This document shows positions 50,131-59,547 of a DNA stretch of 64,000 bases, one piece after another. This DNA comes from an uncultured Psychromonas sp. (lineage in GTDB: Bacteria > Pseudomonadota > Gammaproteobacteria > Enterobacterales > Psychromonadaceae), in contig NZ_CANLFB010000021.1 in assembly GCF_947489755.1 (NCBI RefSeq), positions 1 through 64,000 on the forward strand. Direction: 5' to 3'. The stretch's first letter is position 1. Each line of letters opens with the position of its first letter. A model generated the notes under the pieces. The model was not told where the DNA came from. It did no database searches and saw only the letters and a program-made list of their open reading frames with translations. Made by a program: the position numbers and the translations under genes.

Positions 50131-50832
50131 CGTTTATGGTCTTTAAGGTTTTCTTTCAATGGTTTGACCTTACAAGATTGCTCAGACACCAAGCTGTCGC
50201 TTGTTCGCTCCGTCTATCACCGACCACATATAGAAAACCCTTCTTTTAATGGTTTGATCTTAAAGAACTGCTCATACACAAAGCTGCCGCTTTATCGCTC
50301 CATCTATCACCGACCACATTTAAGAATCCGCTTAGCTCTAACGAGTTAAGCGGATTTTTTTCGTTTATGGCCTTTAAGATTTTCTTTCATGGTTTGACCT
50401 TACAGGATTGCTCAGACACCAAGCTGTCGCTTGTTCGCTCCATCTATCACCGACCACATTTAAGAATCCGCTTAGCTCTTTGAGTTAAGCGGATTTTTTC
50501 GTTTCTGACCTTTAAGGTTTTCTTTCAATGGTTTGACCTTACAAGATTGCTCAGACACCAAGCTGTCGCTTGTTCGCTCCGTCTATCACCGACCACATAT
50601 AGAAAACCCTTCTTTCAATGGTTTGACCTTACAAGATTGCTCAGACACCAAGCTGTCGCTTGTTCGCTCCATCTATCACCGACCACATTTAAGAATCCGC
50701 TTAGCTCTTTGAGTTAAGCGGATTTTTTCGTTTCTGACCTTTAAGGTTTTCTTTCAGTGGTTTGACCTTACAGGATTACTCAGACACCAAGCTGTCGCTT
50801 GTTCGCTCCATCTATCACCGACTACATTAAGA

Positions 50833-50866
50833 AGGCCGTAACATTGCAAAATGTTGCGGCCTTTTA
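50833..50866 (+). terminator. Alternative terminator type inside the array
   Basis: GGCCGTAACATT and AATGTTGCGGCC around GCAA, then TTTT. A second copy with CCGTTACATT/AATGTTACGG lies at about 51114-51144 (compensated G/A changes in the stem). Confidence 0.8.
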
Positions 50867-51256
50867 CATTTTTCACTTCTGAAAAGCCTTCTTTCAATGG
50901 TTTGACCTTAAAGAACTGCTCATACACAAAGCTGCCGCTTTTTCGCTCCATCTATCACCGACCACATTTAAGAATCCGCTTAGCTCTTTGAGTTAAGCGG
51001 ATTTTTTCGTTTCTGACCTTTAAGATTTTCTTTCAATGGTTTGACCTTACAGGATTGCTCAGACACCAAGCTGTCGCTTGTTCGCTCCGTCTATCACCGA
51101 CCACATATAGAAACCCCGTTACATTGCAAAATGTTACGGCCTTTTGCATTTTTAACTTCTGAAAAACCTTCTTTTAATGGTTTGATCTTAAAGAACTGCT
51201 CATACACAAAGCTGCCGCTTTATCGCTGCTCCATCTATCAACGACCACACATAGAA

Positions 51257-51308
51257 AAGCCTGCAACATTTGAATCTAAGTTGCAAAATGTTGCGGGCTT
51301 TTTGCATT
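51257..51308 (+). terminator. Final terminator of the tRNA array
   Basis: AAGCCTGCAACATTT... pairs with AAATGTTGCGGGCTT, followed by TTTT. It is the third member of the ACATT-type hairpins and probably ends any read-through transcript. Confidence 0.75.
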
Positions 51309-53054
51309 GATGAATCTCTAATAAAGAATCTAGGGTATTTACTGGTTTGGCATTTTTCATTACGAACTACATTAAAGAAACTACAACGTCTTAAAACATT
51401 AAGGTATCTGTATATATTTGAAATTTTAATTTATGTGAAATATGGAGAGGGTTTAAAGACTGTAAGTTTTACAGTTATATGGCGCAGTGGTAGGTATCGT
51501 TTTGTAATCTATAAGTTGATGTATGCGGTTAAGTTGAAAGTTAACCCATTAATTTTTGTAAGTTAAAAACAGAATTCGTAAAGTTCTTCCACCATGACAT
51601 TAGGCTGTTACCTAATTCGCCATGCGCCAAGGTCAGCCCCAACCTCTGTAAACTAAAACCTGAATATTAAAACAAAAGTCGAAGTAGGTTTCTGCTTATA
51701 ACAAACGACTGTATTCGTCACTCCGTACTTTAATGCAGCATGAAGGTGCATTAAGAACTCTATAATCATGATGGTAATAATCACGATAGTAATAAGAGTA
51801 AAAATTTTTATTTTTCTATTATCTTTATGGATATGATGGATGGTTCGCATGTTTTAGTTTCAGGTGTAAGGCTAATTAGAGGATTAGAGGATTAATGTCA
51901 TAAGTTTGTATATTCAGACTTTATACAGGGTTTCATTCATTTACAGCTAGATGCGCTACTACAAGATAATTACTTTAATACTATTTAACGTCAATTCTGG
52001 TTAACGGAAGCGAAAGGTTATTTGAAATCATATAGTTATAATAATTTATTATACAATACTGCTAGTTGTGCGTAGTTCAAGGCAAATTGTTGAAGCAATA
52101 ACTGGTTATTGGGAAATAATTTAACGAAGAAATTCGCTCAAATAGTGGTGTTGTATCGCTTTCTTATCCGGAACTGAGGTTATTTATATCTAAGGTTAAT
52201 CTGGCGTTGAGTATTGTATTTATCAATGAAAGTACCTCTACAATAAACAACAATATGAAACGAGTCTCTATTACCCTAACAACTGCTTTACTTTTATAGC
52301 GAATTATTGAATTACATTCTCTATATAAACCATTAATGCTTTATATGCTTGATGATACTTCTAAAGCTAACTGCGCTATATAGTTTGAACTTTGATCTAT
52401 TGTTGTAAAAATAAATATAAGAGGGAGTTCATATCATCAGTATTTTCATCATCGAGCATTTTTTACTTGTTTCGTTTTAGCGAATTATTTTTCGTTGTGT
52501 TGTCTATATTCATCTGGTTATTAAAAATGAAGTAAAATGGGCAGGTTTGATAAAAGCGTCTAGAATGTATTTATGATAATTAAAAAGGATTTCTATTCAC
52601 ATGATTGAATAATTAAATTTATTAAATAGTAGATAAATTAAAATAATTTATAGGCTGCATCGATACAATATTAACGTTATGGAAGTGATCTATTGATTAT
52701 GTTTATGCGTATGTTCCCATTTAAGTTATTTTTTGTTAGTCCGTACGGTTATTAGTAATACTAATAAAGTTCAATATTTAGTCTGTTTTTTCTTTTAAAA
52801 GGAAAAAAATGCAACATTGACCGCTTTATCCTCCTTTTAATTTCACTCTTTTTTGAGATCTATGTCACATTGCCTTTCTTTAATCCCAATTTTTTTGTGA
52901 TGTTTCGTCATATAACTATGTTTCCTATTTCAGCCATCAGTTTTGTGTGGTAATTTTATTTTGCGCTTAAAACACTGTGACGCGTTGTTAACGCTAAAGT
53001 ATTTAAGTATTTAAGGACTCAATTATTATATCAATAGCCACAAGGTGATGGAAA
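51309..53054. other. Gene-poor AT-rich region between the tRNA array and the porin gene
   Basis: About 1.75 kb without a convincing gene on either strand. A fragment of repeat family C (ATTAGGCTGTTACCTAATTCG) lies at about 51599-51625. Short reading frames (for example 51270-51566 and 51653-51850 minus) lack homology signals and ribosome-binding sites. The 3' part must hold the porin promoter. Confidence 0.6.
52854..52869. promoter_or_regulatory. CRP-like site upstream of the porin gene
   Basis: TGAGATCTATGTCACA: one mismatch to TGTGA-N6-TCACA, followed by TT as in strong sites. It is 186 bp before the porin start; the distance leaves its target promoter open. Confidence 0.4.
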
Positions 53055-53987
53055 ATGAAAAAAACAATATTAGCAACAATGCTTACTTCTTTATTCGCAG
53101 TATCTGCACACAGTGCAACTGTATATGATGCTGATGGTATGACATTAGACGTGTACGGTGACGTTGAAGTTCAAGCAGGTAAAGGCACTGCTGACGGTTC
53201 AGCTAAAATGATTAAACTTGATGATGCAGACTTTGGTCTTCAAGTTGGCTATAAAGTGGGTGAAGACTTAACGGCTATTGGTGTTGTTTCGATTACTGGT
53301 GAAGATGAAGATGATGGCGTTGCTCAAGTTAATTTAGATGATGCTTACGTAGGTCTTAGCTCTGCACAATGGGGTACGCTTACTATGGGTAAGCAAGTAA
53401 CTATCTCTGATGATATCGGTATCGGTAATGATTTCGAGCTAGGTATTGAGAGTGGCTATGGTACTGCGGATGATGATTATTATGGCGGTCGTCAAGTTGT
53501 TAAATACACTGTTGATAAAGGCAACTACTACGGTGGTATTTCATACCTATTAAATACAGGTGAGCTTTCTGATAATGTTGAATCTATCGATGCTAAATTA
53601 GGTGTACGTCTTGACGCACTTGATTTAACTGCTTACCTAGGTAAAACAACTGTTGGTAGCGAAGATTCTACAAGTGTAATTCTAGAAGCGCGTTATGCAA
53701 TTGACGCTCTATCTTTAGAAGCAACTGCTGGTACTACAAATGGTTTAACAGATGCTGACGATTTAACTAACTTTGGTTTAGCTGCTGTTTACTCAATGGA
53801 TAAAGCATTTGTATCTGGTGGTTGGTCAATCACAGATACAGACGGTCCTGATGATCAATTTAATACTTACTTTGCAAACGTTGGTTACGCATTCAACAGC
53901 AATGTAACAACTTATGTTGAAGTTGGTAGCAACGACAAAGATGATTCTGAAGTAGGTTACTACGCTGGTATGGCTGTAAGCTTCTAA
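53055..53987 (+). CDS. Gram-negative general porin
   Basis: Predicted trimeric outer membrane diffusion channel. The 310-residue protein has a signal peptide (cleavage after HSA, about residue 20). Porin hallmarks follow: TLDVYGDVEVQAG, then WGTLTMGKQVTISDD (the GxxxxGR/KQ strand near the constriction loop), many Gly/Asp-rich turns and a C-terminal YYAGMAVSF. It is acidic and Asp-rich, common in marine porins. A strong AAGGTGATGG precedes the ATG, and a terminator follows. Confidence 0.9.
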   Translation: MKKTILATMLTSLFAVSAHSATVYDADGMTLDVYGDVEVQAGKGTADGSAKMIKLDDADFGLQVGYKVGEDLTAIGVVSITGEDEDDGVAQVNLDDAYVGLSSAQWGTLTMGKQVTISDDIGIGNDFELGIESGYGTADDDYYGGRQVVKYTVDKGNYYGGISYLLNTGELSDNVESIDAKLGVRLDALDLTAYLGKTTVGSEDSTSVILEARYAIDALSLEATAGTTNGLTDADDLTNFGLAAVYSMDKAFVSGGWSITDTDGPDDQFNTYFANVGYAFNSNVTTYVEVGSNDKDDSEVGYYAGMAVSF

Positions 53988-54081
53988 GATAGCTTTATTA
54001 ATAAAAGGATATTAGATTATTGTTTAGCTAGGTTGTTTATAGCAAAAACTTAAATTAATACTCAATTATATTAATAAAATA

Positions 54082-54124
54082 AAAAAACTGTTTATTCGTT
54101 TCAATACGGATAAGCAGTTTTTTG
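54082..54124 (+). terminator. Intrinsic terminator after the porin gene
   Basis: AAAAACTG, TTAT, CGT arms pair with ACG, ATAA, CAGTTTTTT across a short loop with two small mismatches; T-tract follows. The remainder of the 446-bp gap before 54434 shows nothing recognisable. Confidence 0.85.
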
Positions 54125-54433
54125 TTTATAGCGCTTTATTTGATCTTATCTTTCATTAGTCATTAGTCATTAATCTAAATTTTTGAACGTCTTACCTCAT
54201 ACTTCATATTTCATAAAGTTTCATTACCTAAGCCTCTTATTTTTAACTTCCTAGTTAGCCTGGCACTATTTCATCTTATTGTTAAGGCACTGTTGCTCAA
54301 CTTTTTTAATTGTTAGCTGTACCTCATTATGTGTATTTTTTCTTATGGAAACTCATATAGTCACTTACAGGATTATATAAAATTGATATTGTTATGACTC
54401 TGCGATATTAGTTTTTATTTAAGGTGATTATTT

Positions 54434-55342
54434 ATGAGTTTTGTTGAAAAAGTGGTAATGGCATCTGAAGGGCCTTCTTTTTCTAAATTAATACAAGGCT
54501 ATTGGCGTCTAGGAAGTTGGGGGATGTCACCTCAAGCACGTTTAACTTTTTTGAAGCAACATGTTGAGCTAGGTATAAGTACTATTGATAATGCGGCTAT
54601 CTATGACAATAGTGAAGTGTTATTCGGTGAAGCCTTAAAGTTAGACCCGAGTATGCGCGATAAAATTGAAATTATTTCTAAGTTTGGCATTAACGGTATT
54701 GCTTCTTCACCTAGAGAAAAGCATGTTTCACATTATGATAGTAGTAAATCTGCCATTATTACTTCTACAGAGAATTCCTTACGTCGATTAGGGGTTGAAA
54801 AACTAGATGCATTATTAGTTCATAGGCCAGATTTCTTGATGCATGCAGACCAAGTTGCTGCCGCTTTTTGGGAGTTAAAACAATCTGGTAAAGTTGAACA
54901 TTTTGGTGTTTCAAATTTTACACCTTCTCAATTCTCTCTTTTACAATCTCGTTTAGATAAGCCTCTAATCACTAACCAAGTTGAAATAAATCAAATTAAT
55001 ACGCATAACATTGAAAATGGTGTCTTAGACCAATTACAGGAATATCGTGTACGGCCGATGGCATGGTCATGTTTAGCTGGTGGAGCTATTTTTAATGAGC
55101 AAAGCCCACAAATTTCACGGTTATGTCGTTGTTTAAATGAAGTTGCTAAGGAAATAGGGGCTACCGCTATCACACAAGTTATGTTTGCTTGGATACTTAA
55201 ACACCCATCAAAACCAGTTGCATTGATTGGTTCAGGGAAAATTACACGTGTGCATAATGCAGTTGCAGCATTAACACTGAAGATGAGCAATGAACAATGG
55301 TATCGAATTTGGGTTGCATCTAAAGGCTCTCCTGTTCCGTAG
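54434..55342 (+). CDS. Aldo/keto reductase (YdhF-like)
   Basis: Predicted NADPH-dependent oxidoreductase with a TIM-barrel fold. The 302-residue protein holds the catalytic tetrad: Asp52 and Tyr57 in STIDNAAIYDN, Lys83 in IISKFGI, His130 in LLVHRPD. The cofactor region includes GVSNFTPSQF (about residues 158-167) and IGSGKITRV (about 275-283). Its overall pattern (LIQGYWRLGSW near residue 19) resembles the E. coli YdhF subgroup. Physiological substrate unknown; single gene. Confidence 0.9.
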   Translation: MSFVEKVVMASEGPSFSKLIQGYWRLGSWGMSPQARLTFLKQHVELGISTIDNAAIYDNSEVLFGEALKLDPSMRDKIEIISKFGINGIASSPREKHVSHYDSSKSAIITSTENSLRRLGVEKLDALLVHRPDFLMHADQVAAAFWELKQSGKVEHFGVSNFTPSQFSLLQSRLDKPLITNQVEINQINTHNIENGVLDQLQEYRVRPMAWSCLAGGAIFNEQSPQISRLCRCLNEVAKEIGATAITQVMFAWILKHPSKPVALIGSGKITRVHNAVAALTLKMSNEQWYRIWVASKGSPVP

Positions 55343-55613
55343 GTTCATGCTATAGAAGAACGTTGTCATCACTGGGTACATCTAAAGGTTATTCTATATG
55401 GTGGTGAAATTTAAATTAGAATTAGGCAGATATAAAGATCTGTAGGCTTATCAAAATGAGTGATGTTGTCATATTAGCTAGTCTAGCTCTAAATAAACTT
55501 GGCTCAGGGGAAGCATTCTAGGGCTATCAACATAGGATCATAGATACAAACGCGCCTTATCTTCAACTACTTCAAAAGTAAAGACGCTGATTTTTTAGTG
55601 AGTTAATAAAAAT

Positions 55614-56243
55614 TTAAATGAGTTCAATCACTAATTTAACTGCAAATACCAATAGAACCAACCCCATCACACGGTCAAACCAGTGACCGTGATTTAAGAA
55701 TTTCTTTCTAACCGATTGCTGTGAAAATAGAAAAGACACTAAACAGAACCAAGCCGCTGTAGTCACGATGATCCATAGTCCGTAAAGAGACTGTACAGCA
55801 ATTGGTGTGCTGGCACTGACGACCGTTGTGAAAATAGCTAAGAAAAACAGTGTTGCTTTTGGGTTTAATACATTGGTCATAAAGCCAACCATAAACGCTT
55901 TCTTTTGATGCTTTTTGTTATTATCAAGTGCGATCGATGACGATTGATCTGGCTTCGCTTTGCTACGTAATAAGTTAAAGGCTAAATAAGTGATATAAGC
56001 TGCGCCTAATATTTTAGCGGCAATCATTAATGAATCTGATTGTGAAATCAAAATACCCACACCTAGAAGGGTATATAACACATGTACCGATATTCCAGCT
56101 CCTATTCCTAAACTGGTTATTATTGCTGTTTTACGACCAAAACTAATACTTTGTCTAAGCACAATCGCAAAGTCCGGTCCTGGGCTCATAACAGCGAGGA
56201 AGTGGATGATGGTTAACATAATAAACTCATGAAAATAAGGCAT
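55614..56243 (-). CDS. LysE/RhtB family amino acid exporter
   Basis: Inner-membrane exporter of 209 residues with about six membrane helices. The N-terminal family motif MSPGPDFAIVLRQSISFGRK (residues 20-39) and the conserved FMTNVLNPKATLFFLAIFTT (about 120-139) place it in the RhtB-type threonine/homoserine exporter group. Substrate specificity cannot be read from sequence. It is divergent from mobB. Confidence 0.9.
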   Translation of the reverse strand: MPYFHEFIMLTIIHFLAVMSPGPDFAIVLRQSISFGRKTAIITSLGIGAGISVHVLYTLLGVGILISQSDSLMIAAKILGAAYITYLAFNLLRSKAKPDQSSSIALDNNKKHQKKAFMVGFMTNVLNPKATLFFLAIFTTVVSASTPIAVQSLYGLWIIVTTAAWFCLVSFLFSQQSVRKKFLNHGHWFDRVMGLVLLVFAVKLVIELI

Positions 56244-56326
56244 ATTTTACTCTTGAATCGGGTTGATGATGAGACGTTGAGGCAATTATGATAACGTGTC
56301 TTTAATTATTTTCATAAGGTTAAATT

Positions 56327-56872
56327 ATGACTTCTGTAACACAATTTCCTGTACCTTTGTTGGGTTTTGCCGCTTTTAGCGGTACGGGTAAAACAACGCT
56401 TATAGAGCAACTCATCCCTTTGTTAATTGAACAGGGTTTACGTATTGCGTTGGTGAAACATAGCCACCATGACATTGAAATGGATAAACCCGGGAAAGAC
56501 AGTTACCGCTTGCGTAAAGCGGGTGCTTCGCAAGTTGTCTTGGCTGGAACACATCGTTCGATTTGCTTTCATGAGCATCAACAAGCACATGATAGCCAGT
56601 TAAGTGAACAACTCGCATTATTAAATACAGACTGTTTAGATTTAGTGCTGGTGGAAGGTTATCGTGATCAAGCTTTCCCTAAAATAGAATTACATCGTAG
56701 CGTGTTAGACAAGCCATTTCTGTATCCAAACGATCCCGATATTATTGCCTTAGTTTGTGACCAGTATGTTGATGTAGCTGATCTGCCACTATTTGATTTT
56801 ACGCAATTAAAATCGATGGTGAGCTTTATTTTGCAAGAGGTGATCGCTGTGCATAAAAGCGAGTCGATTTAA
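56327..56872 (+). CDS. mobB: Molybdopterin-guanine dinucleotide biosynthesis adaptor MobB
   Basis: MobB is a GTP-binding accessory to MobA, which attaches GMP to molybdopterin for bis-MGD enzymes. The 181-residue protein (E. coli 175) has a Walker A AFSGTGKTTL (residues 16-25), the family stretch KHSHHDIEMDKPGKDSYRLR (44-63, here including the conserved HDxxxDxPGKDS), and VLVEGYRDQAFPKIEL (about 107-122). No mobA or molybdoenzyme gene lies in the window. Confidence 0.93.
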   Translation: MTSVTQFPVPLLGFAAFSGTGKTTLIEQLIPLLIEQGLRIALVKHSHHDIEMDKPGKDSYRLRKAGASQVVLAGTHRSICFHEHQQAHDSQLSEQLALLNTDCLDLVLVEGYRDQAFPKIELHRSVLDKPFLYPNDPDIIALVCDQYVDVADLPLFDFTQLKSMVSFILQEVIAVHKSESI

Positions 56873-57029
56873 AATAAGTGATTTGGACTTTCTCTCTTTT
56901 TCATATACCTCATCGAATGTTGCATTGATGGGTTGAATCTACCCTAAAGAAAATGAGTCGAGTTAATTTTAACTGAATAAATTTGAGTTAAATAAAGCTG
57001 ATACAAATAAAGCAGCCATAAATATAGTT

Positions 57030-57053
57030 GAGCCACTTATTCTTAAGTGGCTC
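57030..57053. terminator. Hairpin between convergent mobB and tapT
   Basis: GAGCCACTTA (57030-57039) pairs with TAAGTGGCTC (57044-57053), loop TTCT. There is only a weak T-tract. A second palindrome, GATAAGCTT/AAGCTTATC, lies at 57088-57113. Confidence 0.5.
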
Positions 57054-57136
57054 ATTTGGAAAAAACCATTCTAAAGAGGGCTGTTTTGATAAGCTTGTCT
57101 TGAGAAGCTTATCTCGAGAATAAGGTGCCCAAAAGA

Positions 57137-57868
57137 TTATCGCTGGGCAAAAGCTGATATTAAGCGTTGTTGGCAGCTATCTTCTGGTAATTGCTGACGT
57201 GACTTACCAATAAGATAGTTTTCTTTAAAAGTTGAAAATAATAACGTTAATAGATGCGCATTATCGACTTCACCTAAGCTGTCTAATACTAAACTCGCGA
57301 CTTCAGCGGTCGCTAATTGGTTGTCTTTAGTCGCTTTGCGCATGATGTATTGCGATAGCTTTTCTGGTGAAAAGGACAGTACTGGGAATGCATCTAAGTA
57401 TGGACTTTTACGGAACATCTTCTTAGCTTGTGCCCACGTCCCATCTAATAAAATAAACAAAGGACGTTTACCTTCATTTAAATGAGAAGTGATAGGTGAT
57501 GGCATTAAGGTTCTTTCTGTTGTGGCATACTCATCAGGAAATACCACGATAGGTTGCCAAGTTGTCTCGTTTAATAAAGCTAACATAGCGGGATTAGGTT
57601 CAGTACGAGACCAAATATAAGCCTGCGTATCGGGAATAAGATCCGCAATTAAACGCCCTGTATTACTTGGCTTTAAGATCTCATCGTCATACATCAATAA
57701 GAGAAATGCACTTTGGCTGTCTACTGTTTGCTTGATTGAACAAATGCATAAGTAGGGCAATAACATGCAATGCTTACAGCGTGGAATACTACCGCCACGG
57801 GCTAAAAAAGGTCGGGTACTTTGACTTAAACGATGGTCGTATAGTGTATGAACGGCATGAATTCGCAT
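57137..57868 (-). CDS. tapT: DTW-domain tRNA-uridine aminocarboxypropyltransferase
   Basis: E. coli TapT (YfiP) makes acp3U47 in tRNAs using SAM. This 243-residue protein has the family's Cys cluster CKHCMLLPYLCICS (about residues 32-45), the DTW-motif region LFILLDGTWAQAKKMFRKS (about 146-164) and the NxxxATAEVAS-like QLATAEVASLVLDSLG (about 196-211). Length matches E. coli YfiP (232). I infer the specific activity from the E. coli homologue; other DTW proteins (TapA/TuaA types) differ. Confidence 0.82.
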   Translation of the reverse strand: MRIHAVHTLYDHRLSQSTRPFLARGGSIPRCKHCMLLPYLCICSIKQTVDSQSAFLLLMYDDEILKPSNTGRLIADLIPDTQAYIWSRTEPNPAMLALLNETTWQPIVVFPDEYATTERTLMPSPITSHLNEGKRPLFILLDGTWAQAKKMFRKSPYLDAFPVLSFSPEKLSQYIMRKATKDNQLATAEVASLVLDSLGEVDNAHLLTLLFSTFKENYLIGKSRQQLPEDSCQQRLISAFAQR

Positions 57869-57981
57869 AATTAACTCTATTATTAAGAGAGGGGATTATA
57901 TGCAAAAAAGTGACTATAAAGAATATATTAAAAGTATTTATTGGCCATCATGAGAGAAAGAAGTGGTGTAAGAAATAAATA

Positions 57982-58009
57982 AAAAGGGATGATATCAATC
58001 ATCCCTTGT
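57982..58009 (-). terminator. Intrinsic terminator of the alternative oxidase gene
   Basis: AAGGGATGAT (57984-57993) and ATCATCCCTT (57998-58007), loop ATCA. On the minus strand TTTATTTATTT follows. Confidence 0.85.
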
Positions 58010-58039
58010 TGATCATCTAACGATTAGTTTGTTATTTGT

Positions 58040-58675
58040 TTACTGTTGATGTGATGGTAAGTCATTACTTTCAAATGAATCAGCGAACTCGTGGTTACGG
58101 TCACGGTGCTTTGCTTCATCTTCACGAATACACAATACAACGTCACGTAACAACGCATCTTGTGGCAACTTATAATAGTCTCTAGCAATTTTAGGTGCCG
58201 CGACATTGTCGACAACTCCCTGATCAATTTTTTCTAGAAACTCGGTATAACTTTTACAGGCTTCTTCTTCAAAATAACCCACGACTCTGTGTGCCGTTTT
58301 AGACGATAAAATATATAAAAAAGTGTATACAAAAAGGAACGCGCCTTGCCCTAATAATACGAGTGTACGTTCAATCCATGTCGGTTTAGCAATGTCTAAA
58401 AATATCATTAAATACATACGTTCATTTTCAGCCTCATCTAATAACTCTCGTACCCATCCTTCGTCATCACGCATACGGCGTAAGGCTTTTAAATGGTTTA
58501 ACATGCCAGCTACCATGCCGGGTACAGCGGCAATGGTTTCTAAAATTACGGCGCGTTTAGCGTACTTAGTACCGTAAAAAAGGTTTAGGGTGAATTTCAA
58601 TATCTGAGTAATTTTATAAGCGATAGACTCAGACATTTTATTTGGCTTTTGGTGCAGCAATTCAAAGTTTGACAT
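58040..58675 (-). CDS. aox: Alternative oxidase (diiron ubiquinol oxidase) with a substituted ligand
   Basis: AOX reduces O2 with ubiquinol without proton pumping and resists cyanide and NO. The 211-residue monotopic membrane protein shows all four diiron segments: LETIAAVPGM (Glu46), EAENERMYLM (Glu85), FEEEACKSYTEF (about Glu137), and REDEAKHRDRNH (Glu187, His190). The second normally reads NERMH, whose His is an iron ligand in the trypanosome enzyme (His165); here codon TAT gives Tyr88, one base from CAT. Otherwise the protein looks intact. The upstream 482 bp (58676-59157) shows no clear NsrR or FNR site to my eye. Confidence 0.88.
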   Translation of the reverse strand: MSNFELLHQKPNKMSESIAYKITQILKFTLNLFYGTKYAKRAVILETIAAVPGMVAGMLNHLKALRRMRDDEGWVRELLDEAENERMYLMIFLDIAKPTWIERTLVLLGQGAFLFVYTFLYILSSKTAHRVVGYFEEEACKSYTEFLEKIDQGVVDNVAAPKIARDYYKLPQDALLRDVVLCIREDEAKHRDRNHEFADSFESNDLPSHQQ

Positions 58676-59157
58676 AGTATCTCTCTCAGTAAGTTAAAAG
58701 TAATTCTACCGATAAATTAATACTAAATGTGATCTTGGTCAATGTATGTTCAGGTTGAAAAAAAAGCTGATTTTTGTCATGTAAACAACCATTAACAAGT
58801 CTGGAAATAGTCTATTAACATTTGTGAAGGGTTTTGCATTTTAACTAATTGAAATACGCCTTATTAAAAGTTATTTGTTAGTGTTTTGTAATTAAATTGC
58901 TTTTTTCAAAGATAAAAATTATTGACGTAAATTTGACTTAATATGTCCACATTTACTATCAAAATAAAGACTTTTATCTTTTAAATTGGGCATTTAACTT
59001 GTTTGAGTCAGTATTATTGATCAATAAAAACAAGATATTGACGTTTACTAAAATGAAATAAGATTAAATAAGATGAGGGTAATAGTATTGGTTTAGATTC
59101 CGTGTCATGGTGGAGGTGGTAATAAAATTTATTTCTTAATAAAAAGGGAGTGAACAC

Positions 59158-59523
59158 TTGAATTCAATCACGAATATTCCAGATGATTTTGTACATTATA
59201 AAACCACACCTCTATTTACTAAAAGTAATATCCCTAAGTTGTTCTTATTTGAACACAATACAAAGGCGGGCGTGTTTGGCAAAATATGTGTATCCTTCGG
59301 GCGTTTACAGTTTTCGGGCTTTAGTGAGCGACGCGGCTTGATAGAACAAGACATTGTTATCTTAGCTGGTGAGCATGCTATTTCACCGCCTGAGTATTGG
59401 CATAAAGTCGCGTTTTTAACTGATGATACCGAGTTTAAAGTAGAATTTTACGCACATAAAGATTCTGATACCGTTAAGCAAAACCTATCAGAAAGAAACG
59501 AACGATTTAATGGTTATCCTTAA
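59158..59523 (+). CDS. DUF1971 cupin-like protein
   Basis: A 121-residue protein beginning with TTG, 7 bp after GGGAG. The pattern YKTTPLFTKSNIPKLFLFEHNTKAG followed by FGKICVSFGRLQFSGF (about residues 41-56) and HAISPPEYWHKV (about 74-85) matches small DUF1971 proteins, related to the N-terminal cupin region of some TehB proteins. The His residues (about 33, 74, 82) could form a metal site. ansA starts 24 bp downstream, so they are probably co-transcribed. Function unknown. Confidence 0.75.
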   Translation: MNSITNIPDDFVHYKTTPLFTKSNIPKLFLFEHNTKAGVFGKICVSFGRLQFSGFSERRGLIEQDIVILAGEHAISPPEYWHKVAFLTDDTEFKVEFYAHKDSDTVKQNLSERNERFNGYP

Positions 59524-59547
59524 AGAAAAAATAGAAACGAGAGTGTA

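Larger units (their letters stand above)
50088..51246 (+). repeat. Tandem array of nine units ending in the tRNA-Pro 3' end
   Basis: Units end at 50226, 50316, 50456, 50595, 50685, 50825, 50964, 51103 and 51246, with lengths 139, 90, 140, 139, 90, 140, 139, 139 and 143 bp. Each finishes with TCTATCACCGACCA (the seventh-from-real copy variants: ...CGACTA at 50825 and ...CAACGACCA at 51246), preceded by GTTCGCTCC or ATCGCTCC, which echoes the T loop of the tRNA. Long units start with an intrinsic terminator. All units share ATGGTTTGA(C/T)CTTA and a small hairpin, CAAGCTGTCGCTTG or its AAAGC/GCTTT variant. The layout parallels the E. coli tyrT repeats that carry the tRNA 3' terminus. Confidence 0.93.

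Noticed and set aside
50754-50951. Minus-strand 65-codon frame in the tRNA array
   Set aside because: It spans unit boundaries and terminator hairpins and follows the repeat pattern.
50214-51246. Nine additional tRNA-Pro genes
   Set aside because: Only the last 14-25 nt of the tRNA are present in each unit; the D and anticodon arms are absent.
51270-51566. A 98-codon reading frame after the tRNA array
   Set aside because: It begins inside the final terminator stem, has no ribosome-binding site and no family features.
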